From Neolentinus lepideus HHB14362 ss-1 (taxonomy: Eukaryota; Basidiomycota; Agaricomycetes; Gloeophyllales; Gloeophyllaceae), in the NCBI GenBank assembly GCA_001632425.1, contig KV425580.1:1-64000 (forward strand): a stretch of 64,000 nucleotides of DNA, given 5' to 3'. Positions 12,630-25,290 of the stretch are shown piece by piece. Under the pieces are notes generated by a model that worked only from the letters and a program-made list of their open reading frames with translations, was not told the origin of the DNA and made no database searches. Made by a program: the position numbers and the translations under genes. Each line of letters begins with the position of its first letter. Position 1 is the first letter of the stretch.

Positions 12630-13198
12630 GGTGAGCACAGAAGGTAGTGGAAGGGAGAAACAAGAGGCTGGCCGCCCTCCGGCGCTCCCAAAAAGGCCTG
12701 TCGGTGTATAGTCACCATGGTTTCCTTTTGTGTGCAAAAAACAAGGCTGCCCGACAATGTGTAATGCGTCTCCGAGGAGAACAAAAGACAAAGCAAGCGT
12801 GACAGTGTCGCCAATGTTGTCATTACCTACAGTATGTTGTCACACACAATGTGTCACGTCCCCTGATCCGGCGATGTGTCTGACTCTCGTCTTATCCAAC
12901 TTACATAGGGAATCACTCGACCGACATAGAACTGACAAGGAGTACAAGCAAGTGCATCGTTGTCGACAATGACAGCTACCTTCCAGAGGATTAGTCTAAG
13001 GATTCCCCTATCCCGAGTCTGAGACCCCGGCCCGGACCGACTCTGACCTCCTTGCAATTCACTGTGGTGAGAGTGACAATTAGATATCAATGGCATAGAA
13101 TGGTTTGAACACACGCATCTAGTGCCCCAGGCAATAGAACTACATTCACTGCAGCATCTGCGTCTGCTAGTAAAGAAGGATGCCACAGCAGTGAACGG
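12630..13198. other. Divergent intergenic region
   Basis: This stretch holds the promoter of the minus-strand cysteine-rich gene and the flank of the plus-strand F-box fragment. No coding frame or repeat is recognised. Confidence 0.4.
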
Positions 13199-13651
13199 TT
13201 GAGCTTGCCGGCCGAGTTGTGGATGGAAATCTCACATTTCCCCACTTACGTACCCAATGCATTGCTGGACACAAATGAGCGGGATAAATTCGCCTCCAGT
13301 TATCGGATTCTAAAAATCCATCGTGCTGAGTCGCGCAAGACGACACAAGTGTGCCGACATTGGCGGGTTCTAGCCACTCCCATCCTGTATCGCCATATTC
13401 TAATCTCGGATGAAGATGCTCCCCCGGTGCTCTTGCGTATGCTCGTCGACTGTCAGAAGGAAAAGGATGTTCAGATACATACTTGTGTGCGCCGTCTCGA
13501 TGTAGTATACCCGGAACAGAGGGCACGCGAGCTCGCGAAGGTCCTCGTCTTTCTCCCGAGTTTGCAAGCCGTGTTTTTTTTTTTCACGGACTCGCTCGTT
13601 CCGTGCCACTTTCCAATCGATCCTCGGCGTCACGGATCGAACAAAATGTAA
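13199..13651 (+). pseudogene. F-box domain protein fragment (about 150 codons)
   Basis: The frame begins LPAELWMEIS and continues to TTQVCRHWRVLATPILYRHIL, matching the LPxELW...VCRxWR...LY layout of Agaricomycete F-box proteins, which recruit substrates to SCF ubiquitin ligases. Family members are usually 400-600 residues with leucine-rich-like C-terminal parts; this one stops after about 150. No ATG exists at a sensible place: an upstream ATG at about 13171 meets a stop at once. A run of T residues at about 13574 may mark an indel. A missing first exon remains possible, but a truncated relic is more likely. Confidence 0.55.
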
Positions 13652-14649
13652 TGCAAGTAGACATGCATGTCCGCCAGTATCTTACTGAACGCCTACAGCA
13701 ATAGTCGAAGCCACACTACTGCGGGAGACTCTATTTTGACAAGGACGAAGCCGAACGCAGTCCCAATCGTCTCCATGGGAGTTAAGATGCATATTCGTCG
13801 AGCTGAACGCAAGCACCATTGCAAGTATGAGGGAGGACCGTTGTGTCCGCAACTGCTCAGCATTGTGTGAAGAAATGTTAACTGAGAGAGCTCTGTAGAC
13901 ATTAGTAGTCCACAAGTGCTGAGTGTACCTCAATGACGCAACGTATACCTGGGAAATAAAATGTCAGACATCGGACTTCGCGAATTGTATGAAATAGAGG
14001 CAAAATCAGCTAATGAAGGCAATACAAGCTGTCCTCTGTTTCTTGGAAGAAATCGGTACAGGTCTGAGAAATTTATCATCCGAGACAAAGAAATAATTGG
14101 GTCGCGATTAAATTAGCACGGACCTCAACTGCGATGATTCAGAGGCACTTTGCACCTTATTTAGATGAATTTCTGGCCATACAAGCTCATGAGAGGACAA
14201 GCTACGGAGTCCGGTCGTAAACCATTGTCAAAAGATGAATAGTGAGAACCACTAGACGGTACTATAAGTTACGCGAGGTTACGCGCTGCAAATTTATCCT
14301 CAGGCTGTTACAGTGTTACCCCGTCATGTCCACGTGACTGTTACTTGTCACGTCCCGCCGGCCTTGCCGACTCTCAATGACTGCGACCAACTCCCTGCAC
14401 ACTGACAGCTCTAATAAACGATGAAATCTTCCTTTAAGTACACCGCATGACTCTCGGTGTACCTGACTTCCGACACTTACTAGTACCACTCGTCGTTTGC
14501 ACCAGTCGTGTCTACTTGGTTGGTCTGCCATCCGCTTAGCCAGAGCAGTAGCGGCGTCCAAGTCATCTTTCACTCAACCCTTGGAGAAACAGGGACGTTC
14601 AGACTAAACTTGTAGAAGCCCTAACCTGCCAACCTTCAAGTTGAAATTC
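13652..14649. other. Intergenic, no supported gene
   Basis: One kilobase without recognisable coding content. A minus-strand frame of 85 codons at 14316-14573 has no match. The last part should contain the REV1 promoter. Confidence 0.4.
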
Positions 14650-17600
14650 ATGGGAGAGCCATTAACAGCCTCTGGCAGTGCCTCGTCCGAATTGTTTGGT
14701 TCACAAGACTCTGCATTTTTAGATGCACTGCGGACACTACCTCTTCCTGGTGAAGAGACACAGGTTAATAACGTAGATCCGTCAGGCCACCCGAACTCGA
14801 AGAGAGAGCGCTCAGAGGACCTCGATTTGTACGATGAGCAACAACAAACACCAGGTGCGACGGGGAATGACTCTGATGCGAAGGGTTACTTGAATTCGGA
14901 CACGTATGGCGCCTCTAGGTTTGGGGAATTTGGGGAGTATATGAGGAGGAAGCGGGCGAAGCTGCAGATTCAGAATTCTGAGATGGACATTGACGGTGAA
15001 GATGTGTCGAACCCGAAGAGCAGGATATTCCGTGGGCTAGCTATCTACGTGCGTGAAGGTTCGTTCAATTGTCTTCGCTTGACTATTAAGCGATCTCCAG
15101 ATCAATGGATGGACTGAGCCATCCGTGCAAGACCTACGGCAACTCATCATTCAGCATGGTGGAGTCTTCCATCCGTATCTTGATAGGAAATCTCTGGTGT
15201 GAGGTCACTTCTATGCCCTGCTGTGCCCACATGAATAACTTGTTTCAAATCTTCAGTACACATATTATCACCTGTTCACTAACCCCGGCCAAAATCAAAG
15301 AGTTCAAGCACATGAAAGTCGTTCGACCCGAGTGGCTGGTCGAAAGTGCAAAGGCCGGAATGCTCTTATCCTGGAAGGACTTCATCTTCAGACCGGGTGA
15401 AAGGGTGGAAAGCTCTCAGGGTCGAAAGTCCGCGCAAACGTCACTTCTATCCGGCTTGACCAAGTCTACGCAATCAATACTGGCTAATCTCGCTGTCCCC
15501 GCGGGTCCGTCCTCTTCCGCACCTCGAACACCTCCACAAACCCTGTCCAAACGCATGTCATCTCCTGAAGCCACGCCTGTAGCATCCACTTCGAACGTCA
15601 CGGCCGACTCTTTGGCACCTCACACACCTAAAATCACCTCCAAGCCCAAGTACTCCTCATCGACATCCTCGCCCAGCGCACACTACACCACCGACCCCGC
15701 CACGATGGCCGAAGCCACGACCATCCCAGGCTACTCCGCCTTCAAGTCGAACGAGCATGCTCAACGAGCCATGGCCGACCCTGCGTGGCGCGCTGCACAC
15801 ACTGCTGTCGCGCCAGATTTTATTGAAGGGTACTATAAGAACTCAAGGCTGCACCACTTGAGCACGTGGAAGGCGGAGCTCAAGGGGCTGGTGCAGGAGG
15901 CACAGGAGAGGGCGGAGAGGGGATTCCTTGGCTTGGATGACGAGAATACTGTTGAGGATGAAGGTGGGAATAGTGAGGATTCGTACAGTATGAGAGGCAC
16001 CGCACTGCTCCCGTCGCTGAAGGGCAAGGGTAAGGCTGCGGACGCTCTCGAGGAGAGGGTGATCATGCATTGTGACTTCGACTGCTTCTTTGTGTCAGCG
16101 GGCTTGGTTGACCGTCCGCATCTGAAAGGGAGGCCGGTGGTGGTATGTCATTCGCAGGGGAACCAGGGTGGCATGTCCAGTACCAGCGAGATTGCGAGTG
16201 CGAGCTATGAGGCGAGGGAATTTGGGATTAAGGGTGGGATGAGGTGTGTGAATGAAATTTATAGATTGCCCAGCTTTTGACTTACAAGGATGAGCCAGTT
16301 TACAGCAGGCAAGGCGGCTTTGTTCGGAGGTTGTCACTATTCCTTATGAATTCGAGAAGTAAGTGTCGTCAATTCATTACATCTTGGATTCAAGTGTGAA
16401 AGATTCCCGTCAGGTACAAGAAATACTCTTTGCAATTCTATACTATCCTTATGTCGCATGCAGACGACTTACAAGCCGTATCTGTCGACGAAGCGCTGAT
16501 TGATGTCTCAAGCACCGTCGCGCAAATGAAACTATCCCCTCAAGGGGCTACTTCCGAGGACCCTGCGAAAGATCTCGCAGAGCTTATCAGAGCGCAGGTG
16601 CGCAAGACAACCAGCTGCGAAGGTCAATCTATTATGGTATTCCTTTGTGATCAGGCTCACAAATATCCATGTGATTGTAGTGAGTATTGGGATATCACAC
16701 AACATCCTGCTCTCCCGAGTAGCAACCCGACGCGCTAAACCGGCAAACTCATACCATCTTCTAGCGAACGAAGTCTCGGATTTCCTCGCACCACTGGAGA
16801 TCGACGATCTGCACGGATTTGGCTACAAGCATCGCCAGAAGGCTCAAGAAAAACTCGGTACCACTGTTCTTGGTGAGCTCGCGAAGAAGAGTAAAGGTGT
16901 CTTGTGTGACGCCCTGGGTAAAAGCACGGGCGAGACTCTGTATAAAGCGTTGAGGGGAGTTGATGGGAAGAAGTTGGAGAGCGATAAGCCGAGGAAGTCG
17001 GTTTCATGCGAGATTAATGTAAGCGCATAACCTACAATCAAGTCTGTGTTACTAATATCTGCTTTAGTATGGCATTAGATTTCAGAATAATGAGGAGGCG
17101 GAGAAGTTTATGTACCAGCTCGCTGAGGAAGTTGGTCGACGGCTGGACAAGATCGATATGAAGGGCCGTTCGATGACCGTAAAGATCATGAAACGTGATT
17201 CCAAAGCTCCGGTGGAACCGCCGAAGGTATGCCTCCCGCACATATTCTCTGAAACCTCGCTCATAGCAGGACAGTTCATGGGACATGGCGCCTGTGATAT
17301 ATTCAACAAGCAATGTACCCTGATAGTTCCCAGAGGACAAGCGACAAGTGACCCTCAAGTCATCGGCGAACAAGCCTGGCGAATCCTTAAAGCCTTCAAT
17401 TTCGAACCCAAAGAACTCCGTGGTATCGGCATCCAGATTCAGAAGCTTGAGAGGTGTTCAGCGGCAGCGGAACCGGAGCCTGGGCAGGCTAAGCTACAAT
17501 TCCAACGCCTGAACGGGCCATCTAAGACTATGGATACCGAACGACAGGAGGGGAAGACTACAGAGGAAGACGATGATATTTACCAGCTTCCGCCCAAAAA

Positions 17601-18594
17601 TACTCCTATTCCTGCCGTTATCGTGGACCCGGAAAAGCGGAAGCCAGCTGACGCACCCTTCATCGACCTACCATCGTTTTCACAAGTTGACAAGTCTGTT
17701 TTTGATGCTCTGCCAGACGATGTTCGCCAGGAACTCGAGCGAGAATACAAGCGGCGGTCAAAGTCCCCTGCTCCGTTTCTCATACAAAAGCGCACATCTC
17801 GTACTCCGTCCGTCGGACCCTCAGTCAAGTCGGCGTTGAGGATCACGGTCAAGGGTACTAAGCCTGTTGACGTCAAGCGTATAACGAAGCAGCTCGCTCC
17901 TCGGAATAGAGCTGTCCTATCGCCAGCCAAGAACAAGCTGTTCGGAAAGCGAGACACAACCGGTCCCTCTTTGGCGAAAGTATCAGATGCGGAGCTTAAG
18001 AAGCTTGGCCTGGATTCCGACGTGTTCAGCATGCTCCCCGCGGATCTGCAGCGCGAGCAGCTCGCAGGCGCGCGTCAAGCCCAACACGTCGGCAAACTGT
18101 CCCTCAAGGTCCCGCTCAAGCCTCGCCGCGTCACCCGCTCGCCTACCGTCAAATGGGTGCGCCCGCCGTTTCCGAAAGCAAAGTACGTCCCGCTGCCCAC
18201 CTTGAAGCAGCAGGGCAGGACCAAGGGGGATAAGTTGTACTTTATCGAGACGGACGACGTGCAGAACGTGATCGAGAAATGGGTGGAGGGCTTCCGCGAA
18301 TATCCGCCGAACCAGCAGGATGTGGAATATTTTGCGAAGTGGTTGGTGCGGTGTGTGGAGACTATGCGGGGTATGGAACGCGCGCTGGATGTGGCAAGGT
18401 GGTGGCTGGTTTTGCTGAGGAGGTATTTTGGTGTTTGGGAGGATTGCGGAGAGGATGAGGCTGGAACGGTAGAAGAAGGCAGGGTTACGTCACAGATGAT
18501 TGGGAAGGCGTGGTGGAAGGCTTTTAGGGAGGTTAAGGAGAAGATGGACGCGGTTGCACGAAAGAAGTACGGCGGATGCTTGTCACTGAAGTAA
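14650..18594 (+). CDS. REV1: DNA repair protein REV1 (Y-family dCMP transferase)
   Basis: Eight exons are inferred: 14650-15048, 15101-15198, 15257-16243, 16299-16358, 16414-16622, 16681-17018, 17068-17226 and 17275-18594, giving 1189 residues. A BRCT domain spans about residues 124-215 (GLAIYINGWTEP, HGGVFHPYLD, THIITCSLT). The Y-family polymerase core starts near 434 with MHCDFDCFF, the first catalytic Asp, and carries VSVDEALIDVSS near 535 with the second acidic pair. HGFGYKHR and the little-finger region (VSCEINYGIRF, FMGHGACDIFNK) follow. Two ubiquitin-binding motifs (FDALPDDVRQELEREY near 884, FSMLPADLQREQL near 987) precede the REV1 C-terminal domain (about 1053-1150), which recruits other translesion polymerases and Rev7. 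The protein inserts dCMP opposite abasic and damaged bases in the nucleus. Length and domain order are normal for the family. Confidence 0.95.
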
Positions 18595-18719
18595 AGTGCA
18601 CAAGATTTTCGTCCTGTGCAATTATTATTAAGTTATTCAATCCTTCCCCATATGCCGTCTCCGCACGTATAGCCAATATCAGCTACCGTCACAGAGGAAG
18701 ATCATGTACAGAAGTTAAA

Positions 18720-19571
18720 TTATAATGCGATGCTCGCAGCTGGCTTTACGCCTATAGCCAGGAGTGCCTTCCCGTCTATGCCGTGCACTTTGAAGTTCGC
18801 GACTTGCTCCCAATCAAAATCTGTCAACCCTTGCTCCTCGAAGATGACCTTGAGCTCGTCCGGTGCGTAGCCGTGGTGCGAGGAGACATGTTGAAATTGT
18901 TCCGGGATGATGGCGCGACCCGACTCATCCTTCAGGAGGTCTGCTACCATCAGGCGTCCGCCTGGCTTAAGGAAGCTGACGAGGATACGGGTGGTGTCGT
19001 TGATATCAGCGAAGTGGTGGTATGCCATGGAACACTGTAGACGATACCATGAAGTCCGTTCACAGAGCAAAATTTGGATACCCATTTCTTACCACTATCA
19101 CATCGAATTTGATGCTGTCAAGCTCTCCTTCCTCACCCTTGAGTTCTATTCGGACAGCTTGCATCTCCTCGGGTGGAATACCCTGGTTGGATACACGCAG
19201 GTTGTACTGGTTCACCATACCCTGGCTGATGTCGACTCCTACGATCTTCTTGGTGTACGGTGCCAGGCACCTCGAGGCCAAGCCTTCATGACCGTCCTTC
19301 AGAAGGAGCTCAGCCGTACTCATAGAGGACATAACTCACCCGTCCCACAAGCATAGTCCATAACTGTGGTGCTATTCTCATCGAACTGGTACTTCTTCAG
19401 TATCGCATCGCCGATTTTCGTGGTGAGCTGTACAGCTCCTGGCAAGTCATCGTACTTGGCAGCATTCTCGTCAAAGTACTGCTGGTTGAATTCAACCAGG
19501 CTTTGGTTGTGGCGATGAGCATGCTCGTGTCCGTGCTGGTGGCGGTGTCCACTAGAAGCAGCGTCAGACAT
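18720..19571 (-). CDS. Class I SAM-dependent methyltransferase with His-rich N-terminus (about 245 aa)
   Basis: Three minus-strand exons (19571-19340, 19283-19093, 19034-18720) give 245 residues. Motif I reads VMDYACGTG near residue 70, and the first intron falls exactly inside it. VGVDIS marks the acidic end of strand 2, FDVIVCSMAYHHF the region around strand 4, and FLKPGGRLMVADL the strand 5 motif. The first 28 residues are very rich in histidine (HRHQHGHEHAHRHN) and could bind metal, though this is inference. The fold resembles ubiquinone/menaquinone-type and small-molecule methyltransferases; the substrate is unknown. It is followed on the same strand direction upstream by an alcohol dehydrogenase. 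The ATG at 19571 is the first one before the His-rich block. Confidence 0.85.
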
Positions 19572-19948
19572 GGTTATTTGTGCGGTCAATACGGATCTAG
19601 CACAAGTGCATTTTATAGCTCAGGTGTTCTAACTAGAGTTCCGAATCCAGGTCTAACTGGTTTCAATCATTGGCATCTGACACCACACTCTATATAGCAG
19701 CAATTGCAATGTTGCATAAGACGCCCAAGGAGAATAGTAACGAAGCACCCTGTACGACTGGTGCGGTACCCACGTCTGCCGTCGGTAAAGGTTAGTAATA
19801 GATGGGAGCGGCAGGGCACCCGTGCGGTAACAGATACGCGGTTTGTCGAGCTCGGAATAGCAATGTGCCGGGCTAGGATTGGTGGTACATGAGCATTCGT
19901 GATTCTAACATCAGTCGCACGTAGATACAAGTCTGGGGTCCCCAGCCC

Positions 19949-21248
19949 TCATGCAACAGGAACTAGATCCTGCACCAGCACATACCGGTACTTGGCGTTC
20001 CCATTCTTCACGCCCTCCACTGCCTTCTTGACGTCCTTCATGGGCAGCTCCTCAATCCATGGCTTGATATTCTTCTCTGCAGCGAGCTTGAGCATCTCCA
20101 CACACTCCTTCTTGCTGCCGAGGTGACTCGACCCGAAGAAGGAACCGTTGCGGATGAAGCTCGTTGGCTGGATGGCCGGGAAGGGGTCACCCGCAGCGGG
20201 CAGACCAACAGCGACGAACTTGCCGTGGACGTAGAGCGTCGAGAGGAACTGGGATAGTGGCATGCTGGAGGCTTCGTTCCGTGTGGAGATGATGATGTCG
20301 AGTTTGCGCGCGTAGGGCTTGGCAAAGTCCTGCAACAGCGTGGCCATGAGACAACACAGCAGAAGACCAGAAAAGGTATCATACGGGATCACTGGTGTGG
20401 ATGATATGGTCCGCACCCATCTTCTTAATGTCTTCGTCTTTCGAAGCGCTGTGCGTGAACGCGTAAACCTCTGCTCCTAGGGCCTTCGCGAACAAGATGG
20501 CGTAGTGGCCCAGTCCACCGATACCGACGACACCCACTCTCTTGCCTGGGCCGCAGCCATTGGACACGAGAGGCGAGTACACTGTCAGACCGCCACAGAA
20601 CATTGACGCTGCGTCTGCGGATGAGACGCCGTCTGGGACGGGGAAGACGAAGCGCTCGTTGGCGCGGATGGCCGTGGAATAACCACCTTGGGTTTGGATG
20701 CCATCAGAGTATTGGTGGTTCTGTCCATACACAGGTTAGAGACGAAGCGCGGGAAGTTGAGACGAGACATACGTAGGTCCAGATGAGGTTCTGGCAGTAC
20801 GTCTCATAGTCTTCGGAGCACTCTCTGCACTGCAAACAGGAGCTGACTTGTGCGCCGACACCCGCTCTGTCTCCTACTTTGATACCCGTAACCTTCGACC
20901 CGACCCGAGTGACCTTGCCGACAATTTCGTGGCCTCAGGGTGAATGAGCAACCGAGTCCATCTACACTTGACAACCACAAACTGACCCGCAATCAGGGGC
21001 AACCTGGCCTGGCCCCAATCCTGGCACAAGGAGTGCACATCCGACGCGCAGACGCCACAGTGAGTGATGGCGATCTCGACGTCCGTCTCCTCGAACTTCT
21101 TAGGCTCGAATGAAACAACTTTAAAGTCACTCCAATTGGAGGCATCTGCGCGAACCCGCTGCTGTCAATAGACCACCCTTGAAATCCGCCGGGGATGATG
21201 GGACGCACCAGTCATGGCATATCCCTTGAACTCGACTTGGCCAGACAT
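19949..21248 (-). CDS. Zinc-dependent alcohol dehydrogenase, cinnamyl alcohol dehydrogenase/ADH6 type
   Basis: Five minus-strand exons (21248-21209, 21145-20987, 20933-20773, 20720-20385, 20329-19949) give 358 residues, the usual length. The catalytic zinc site is seen as [12 protein letters not shown] (Cys near 46) and GHEIVGKV, restored exactly across the second intron. The structural zinc lobe has four cysteines in [17 protein letters not shown]. The NAD(P)-binding Rossmann motif is [12 protein letters not shown] near residue 180. Sequence style matches the NADP-dependent CAD/ADH6 branch that reduces aromatic and aliphatic aldehydes, relevant to wood-derived aldehydes in basidiomycetes; that role is inference. 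The adjacent methyltransferase points the same way, with about 380 bp between them. Confidence 0.92.
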
Positions 21249-22060
21249 CTTTGCTGCTGGGAGAGGATGAGCTAAGGGGTTTAACACGCTCTCTTCCTCC
21301 TCAATTCCTTTGTACCCCTCATTCCCACCAGCTCACTCAGCATCGCCGGCATTTTCGCCGTCGATAATTGGCCGCGATAACTGATACACTATCTTCCCAT
21401 CGGGCGAAACATTGTACCGGCGGAATTCGGTCTCGTCAGTACAGATCGCAATGTATCGCAGCCTCAAGCACTGGATTTGTGTCAAAAAGAATGAGATGAA
21501 AGTAGATCTTGTGCGTACTGAGGCCTGAGGTCGATACTACAGAATTAATGCATGTGACATGGTAAGCACGTGATGTATTTCAGTCAACATTGAAAATCTC
21601 GTATATATAGCCGGCGACATCCGACGAACACGAGCGAACACGACAGTACTCACATTTATCCTCTTCGACCATTGTCGCCGTCTTAACATTCATCGACGAC
21701 TGCGCAGTATGCATTGGTATTCAGTCCCGGAGCTCTGAGGCAATTCTTAGTATGGCGGGTGGATATCGCAAGGACGGGACTAGGTACGCCCGTTTCGCTG
21801 GCACGTATTGATTACTACTTATATTCTTGCTACTAAGTATCTCCACATGCCTACCGGGGAACGGCGATTTCCTACAGGACAATGAGTTTCAGCCGTTTCA
21901 TACTTCTCGTATCCTGGCTCTGTTTCCGCTACACTAGTGGGCGTGCCCCTTACTTCCAATCCAGGCTGTAGACAGTAGTGGGAAACTGGTGGGAATTGCG
22001 ACTTCAATCTATGAATAATGTTGATGGATGATGGTGTTTGCTTTTGGAGGACACGTCCTA
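21249..22060. other. Intergenic, ADH promoter side
   Basis: Contains the 5' flank of the minus-strand alcohol dehydrogenase. No supported gene; only very short frames are present at about 21752-21810. Confidence 0.4.
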
Positions 22061-22142
22061 GAACCCGTAGCTCAGAGGTAGAGCGTGTGATTCCAGTTCT
22101 GGTATATCCGCAAGGTCATCCGTTCAATCCGGGTCGGGTTCA
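22061..22142 (+). tRNA. tRNA-Trp (CCA) with short anticodon-loop intron
   Basis: The acceptor stem GAACCCG (22061-22067) pairs with CGGGTTC (22135-22141). The D-arm is GCTC-loop-GAGC and contains an A-box (TAGCTCAGAGGTAGAGC). The T-arm ATCCG/CGGGT encloses TTCAATC, giving the B-box. The anticodon loop reads TTCCAG, so the anticodon is CCA. An intron of roughly 10 nt must sit after position 37 for the anticodon stem to pair; four of five stem pairs then form, with one A-C mismatch. The discriminator base is A. The isotype is fairly secure; the exact intron edges are inferred. Confidence 0.75.
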
Positions 22143-22793
22143 CTCTGTGTTAAAGGCGTTCTGGTTTTTGTCGCTTTGCTAACCAACAGACAGCGTTATC
22201 CATCGATCATCCTCGGTATTTACCAACTGAGCCTAGTCGCGGTCGTCTGTGAGGCGATGGTTTCGTTTATTTTTCCATCCCATCTACATGCTCCTTTAAA
22301 TTTAATGGTATAGACAATACCCATGCGACGATTATAACCTTAGAAACTAAGCGTTTGCACAGATGGAATCTTTCATATATATGAATTCTGTCTCCGGGAG
22401 CCATCTGACTAGAGCAAGACTACAGATCCGATCCCAAGTCTCTTTGAATTTGTACCTGGAAATAATCGTGCAAATGCGAGCGACCGAAGACACCTGGACA
22501 CCGAAGGCTTCGAACCTTGCACCATGCTCTATCTGGCAAAGGTCAATGAAGTACGAAGTCCGAGACAGTATGACGCCGTGTAGAATGTCCGAACCTGGAA
22601 CACCCCAAATCATGGAACTTGTTAGCAACTCATGGGCAGACAAGCACAGCGCTAGCGGTCGATAACACGGAGAATGGGTTTCATATCGTGGAGGCATTGA
22701 TAAACGACTATACTGCAGGAAGTACCGTGTATGCTGCAGATTCTGTTAGACAGGGCGCGACTGTATCATATATCCATGTATTTGTCTGCGGTG
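22143..22793. other. Intergenic, no supported gene
   Basis: Sequence between the tRNA and the 3' end of the GH81 gene. Frames of about 100 codons occur on both strands but have no recognisable content. Confidence 0.4.
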
Positions 22794-25290
22794 TCAGATA
22801 TTGCCACCACACCAAGCTGCCAAACTATGAGTGATACTGAACACGAGGGTACAGGATGTCCACTTGCCTGCAGCCAAGATAAGATACCACGTCCTACTGG
22901 CTCCTTGGTCTAACCACTCATTCTTGAAATTTTCGCTTGCGAAGAACTCCCAAGCCGTTCGAGGGTCAACCAAGGCATAATTTGCGTACAATATTCCCCT
23001 CCAGCCCCCTTCTACCTTGTCGACGCGCCCTCCTGAGAAATAGCGGGACCACTCTTCCTGTACAAATTTGCTAGACCGAATATACGGCGAGATGGGAGAG
23101 ACAGGTATCATGTGGATGCCTTGGATGAACTGAGTCTCCAATCCGAAGTACGTGGCGTGATCACATTTGTTCTCGAAAAGCTGTACAACATACGCACCCT
23201 CAGTCGAATTAGGGGAAAAGACCAGTATGTGGCGACGTACGATTCCAGTGACTTTGTTCTTCACAAACCTCGGCGGCTGATTGACATTCGAGTTCTCCAT
23301 CAAAAAGTAGTTTCGAAATACACGTCGTTGAATAGCTAGCATGAGGGTACCTCGAGCTTCAGTGGCCTTGTCACCGGTTACTGTGCCCCACAACTTGAGC
23401 GCGTAAGAGAAGTACGCATCTTCCGATGTCGATTCTTGGTCCTTGCCATCTGCAGACTCGAACAGTCCCTTCGCCCAACTGTGACCGTGGAACCAGTCGA
23501 ATGCACGGGAGACCGGAAAGTGTACATCTTGCTCGCTTGGATTCGCTGCCTGATGGTCATTAGTTTCTGCACGACCACGACGCCAGTCAGCATGATACTT
23601 ACATCCCGGACCAGGTCATCAATAAAGTCGCGATGAGCGTCCAACCAGGTAGTGGTGTTGTATAACTCCTTATCTAGACGGGCAACAACGGCAGCGGCAT
23701 GGACGAAATATCCGTAATGGAAATGATGATCATCTAGAGTGGATCAGTCAAGTATATCGAGTATCCACGTCCTGAATGCGTACTGTAGCATCCATTACCA
23801 AAATCACTCATCAAGTCCCCGGTCTTGTATATCGCTGTCGTCACGAGCCCCTTCCAAACGCCTATCCGACCTGCTTAACGGCGATGCGCTCAAGGGTGCG
23901 ATTTCGAATACCTTACCATCGTATGCGAGAGGAAACTTCTGGCGATTTTCAACGAAACGCGCCAATGCATCTCGGACTTTTTCCAGGAGCGCGCCTACAA
24001 GCTCCGCGTCCTTCAGAGCCTCCCATGCTGCCCACGCCAGACACGCGAACTTGTCCACCGCTTTGCCGCTGAAATACATGCTATCCAGATCGCTCTGCTG
24101 CGCGGCATCCTGTTTGCTTTCCTCGGTCGCGGTCCGGCGTATGATTTGCTTTGCACTTGCGCTGAGACCTTCCAAGGCAGAACTACCAGCCAGATCAATA
24201 GGAGAGAACCCTACGGTCGAAGACAGATCGGTCTCCGTCATGACCCAGCGATCCGACACGATGGCGGTCATGAATCCTTTCGTCGTAGACTGCAGCCCCA
24301 TCCGGGACTGCACGTGCGAAGCCGTGTGTCTGTCGAACGACTGAACGTGGTGGGGAAGAGCATACATCAGAAGCCGAGTCGACGCAGAGCCCGCCTTGAC
24401 GTAGTCAAATGTGTAGGTAGCACTATCGCCGCCCACCGACCCTGCGATAGACATACCTGCAGGCCAGGCCCCGGTACACGCATCGGTGACCGCCTCCAGC
24501 GGGGGCGCCTCTTCAGAGATTTTGGTCAATTGAATGGCACCGGTGAAGCGACTCGATGCTTGGAGGCGAGAATTGTTTGATAACTTCAAGGTGAAGCTTT
24601 CCCCGTTGAAGCTATGGGCGTACAGCAGCCACGTCCTCCCGTCTTCTAGTAGGAGCCGCCATTTCGAAACCCCAGGCGTAGCGTGTGTCTCTTGCCGCAC
24701 TTGGTGGAAGAACACACCAGACTCAAATTGGGGCGTGAGATCAGCGTATATCCCGGTGATGAATCCGCACCCCTGCAGCAGGGGAAACGTGATACGCCGC
24801 CCATGCTCCCCCGGACCAAGATGGAGCCTCAGGTTGACAGAGAACTGGGTGGGGGAGTCCAAGGAGATGTAAGACAGCGCTGGGGTGAACTCCGCCGCAG
24901 AGAACGTGAACGACTGGATCCCGATGGGGTTGATGTAGTATTGCACCGGATCGGCGGAAGGATCAGGTCCATACGCCTGCACCCATAGTCGAGCCGCGTC
25001 CCCTCAAAAGTGACAGTGCACACCTTTTGGTTCCGCTCGACATGCGACACGCTCAAGCCCCAACTGCGCAGGAGCCCCGCGTTTCCTCTGCTCCACCAAA
25101 TGCTGAAGGGGTGGAGCCAAACGCCCTGGCTTTGTGACCCGAGGAACAGATTCGCGTAGAACTTGTTTGTCTGGAGAGGGACCTTGTCGCTCACTTTCAA
25201 CGATTTGGGGCGCACGGGGTGGTTGGTATATACATCGAACAGTGGCACATCCGTTGAGATGGGAGTGAAGATATCGTCGACGGCGTCCAT
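22794..25290 (-). CDS. Glycoside hydrolase family 81 endo-1,3-beta-glucanase
   Basis: Six minus-strand exons are inferred (25290-25024, 24976-23917, 23870-23784, 23733-23603, 23549-23241, 23180-22794), about 746 residues from the first certain ATG. Family hallmarks are TNKFYANLFLGSQ, HPFSIWWS, YYINPIGIQSF and SDFGNGCYNDHHFHYGYF (the conserved acid lies in DHHFHYGY). WFHGHSWAKGLFES with the acidic QESTSEDAYF follow. GH81 enzymes cut 1,3-beta-glucan and act on fungal cell walls during growth, cell separation or autolysis. The true N-terminus is unresolved: the same frame upstream encodes a strongly hydrophobic stretch (WLWLLSLLLVLYAALF) with no ATG before a stop, so an additional first exon carrying a signal or anchor is likely. 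Apparent frame breaks near 24983 and 23880 are explained by introns. Confidence 0.9.

Noticed and set aside
14316..14573. 85-codon minus-strand frame upstream of REV1
   Set aside because: No family match; likely in the REV1 promoter.
23784..23916. Apparent premature stop in GH81 before the DHHFHYGYF motif
   Set aside because: Two short introns bring the frame through YDGRIGVWKG and FGNGCYNDHH, matching the family.
24976..25023. Apparent 1-base frameshift in the GH81 gene at the DYG/VQAYG boundary
   Set aside because: A canonical intron (gtgtgc to ggtgcag) removes the boundary and joins ERNQK to AYGPDP in frame; no mutation is needed.
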